Shown: piece by piece, positions 6,634 to 7,247 of the stretch
Numbering within the stretch: position 1 is the stretch's first letter
Layout: every line of letters begins with the position of its first letter
DNA from: Acidobacteriota bacterium
GTDB taxonomy: Bacteria > Acidobacteriota > Terriglobia > UBA7540
Direction: 5' to 3'
Length of the DNA stretch: 7,247 nt
Assembly: GCA_021786455.1 (NCBI GenBank)
Contig: JAJYNF010000056.1
Span: 1 to 7,247 of the forward strand
Position numbers and translations under genes: made by a program
Notes under the pieces: model-generated
Database searches by the model: none
The model's input: only the letters and a program-made list of their open reading frames with translations
Told to the model about the DNA's origin: nothing

Positions 6634-6891
6634 CTATTGCACCCGGGTCGAGGTCTCCGCCGGAGGAAGTGAGGCGGCCGGGGCCAACAACCCTAGTCCC
6701 TGCAACAGAAAAATCGTGCGCTGTGCCGGGCCGCGCCAGACTAGTTGGCAGCTCTCTCCCTGGCAATTTTGCACATACACATCGCCGCCAGCGTACTCCA
6801 GACTACAATTCTTGAAAAGGCAATTCACAAACACCCCGTCATCCAAGACGACATGCTGATTTTCGAATGTTCTGTTCTCGTAGCGAGTCAT
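6634..6891 (-). CDS. Small hypothetical protein, pentapeptide-repeat-like
   Basis: This 85-residue protein starts MTRYENRTFENQ and contains strand-turn repeats of about five residues: VFVNC, LFKNC (20-29), then DVYVQNC and QGESC (37-48). Asn-Cys ends two adjacent units, and the cysteines pair as two C-x4-C sets (C24/C29 and C43/C48). LVWRGPAQRTIFLLQGLG follows at 50-67. From memory, the pattern 'F-x-N-C-x-F-x-N-C, G-G, L/F-x-G-P-A-x-x-T' recurs in small uncharacterised bacterial proteins that resemble short pentapeptide-repeat beta-helices, so I regard the frame as real although no function is known. There is no signal peptide or clear membrane segment. The last ~18 residues are Pro/Ala/Ser-rich and look non-conserved. 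No good Shine-Dalgarno site precedes the ATG (TTAGGT is 13 or more bases away). The gene runs opposite to the glycan genes and converges with them. Confidence 0.6.
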   Translation of the reverse strand: MTRYENRTFENQHVVLDDGVFVNCLFKNCSLEYAGGDVYVQNCQGESCQLVWRGPAQRTIFLLQGLGLLAPAASLPPAETSTRVQ

Positions 6892-7247
6892 GGCAAGACA
6901 AGACCTAAGATGGAGCTCTTAAAATCAATGCTCGCGGCCGTAGCATAGGCCCCCAGCGGATGAACAGCGAGTCATCGCCTTGGTTCAGGGCCCACAGCCG
7001 TTGAAAGGTTGCGCGGAGAGCGTACCACGCGCCCGCCCAGCTTTCAATCAGTCTTTCGGCATGTTTGGAAGGAGCTTGAGGATCATTTCGCGACCCTAAA
7101 GGTTCTCTCCCCAAAAACGCAGACACGAAGGGGTACGCGACATGGCAGTTGGAATTAAGCGGCAGTAGCTTGTCGGCGGGCACCCCGGTAGTTCTCCACG
7201 CAGCCCTTGGGGTAAGTGCAGCGCAGAGTGCGGTTAAGCCGCTCGGC
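6892..7247. other. Right-edge stretch without a confident gene
   Basis: On the minus strand one frame is open from the right edge to a stop at 6905 (GTG 7183 as the first in-window start, 92 residues, with AERLIESWAGAWYALRA and then LNQGDDSLFIRWGPM). Another minus-strand frame runs from the edge to a stop at 7155 and ends NYRGARRQATAA; its third codon positions are more GC-rich, so it could be the C-terminal tail of a gene lying outside. They overlap, so both are unlikely to be real, and I recognise neither. The first would end 13 bases before the small protein's start, which would suit co-transcription, but that is the only support. Confidence 0.35.

Overview
The window looks like chromosomal DNA from a GC-rich (roughly 58% GC by eye) free-living bacterium. 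An acidobacterial or similar soil organism fits best. The basis is the combination of a GH29 fucosidase of the 'YFDN' type, a WbaP/WcaJ-like initiating sugar transferase, a sigma-54 activator, a GT4 glycosyltransferase, and extended or near-leaderless -10 promoters. The phylum is an inference from style, not a search result.

Layout. Positions 1-1563 (+) hold an alpha-L-fucosidase whose frame is open to the left edge, so its true start is probably outside. Positions 1564-1888 are non-coding and end in the promoter of the next gene. Positions 1889-3313 (+) encode a membrane-bound polyprenyl-phosphate sugar-1-phosphate transferase. Positions 3314-3427 hold a GC hairpin and a clear sigma-70 type promoter. 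Positions 3428-4783 (+) encode a sigma-54-dependent activator with a degenerate receiver, an AAA+ domain and a Fis helix-turn-helix. Positions 4784-5047 hold a probable UUCG-loop terminator and an extended -10 promoter. Positions 5048-6160 (+) encode a GT4 glycosyltransferase. Positions 6161-6633 form a gene-poor stretch where the two strands converge. Positions 6634-6891 (-) encode a small pentapeptide-repeat-like protein. The last 350 bases hold no confident gene.

How it works together. The sugar transferase would load the first sugar onto undecaprenyl phosphate, and the GT4 enzyme would extend the lipid-linked chain. The regulator between them is a natural candidate for controlling exopolysaccharide or capsule synthesis. 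Each of these three genes has its own apparent promoter, so the set is a cluster of monocistronic units more than a tight operon. The fucosidase removes fucose from glycans and may belong to a separate carbohydrate-use locus to the left.

No CRISPR array, insertion sequence, rRNA or foldable tRNA is visible. I did not find a plainly new system. The points most worth a second look are the degenerate receiver, the small cysteine-containing pentapeptide-like protein, and an orphan -24/-12-like element that points antisense into that gene.
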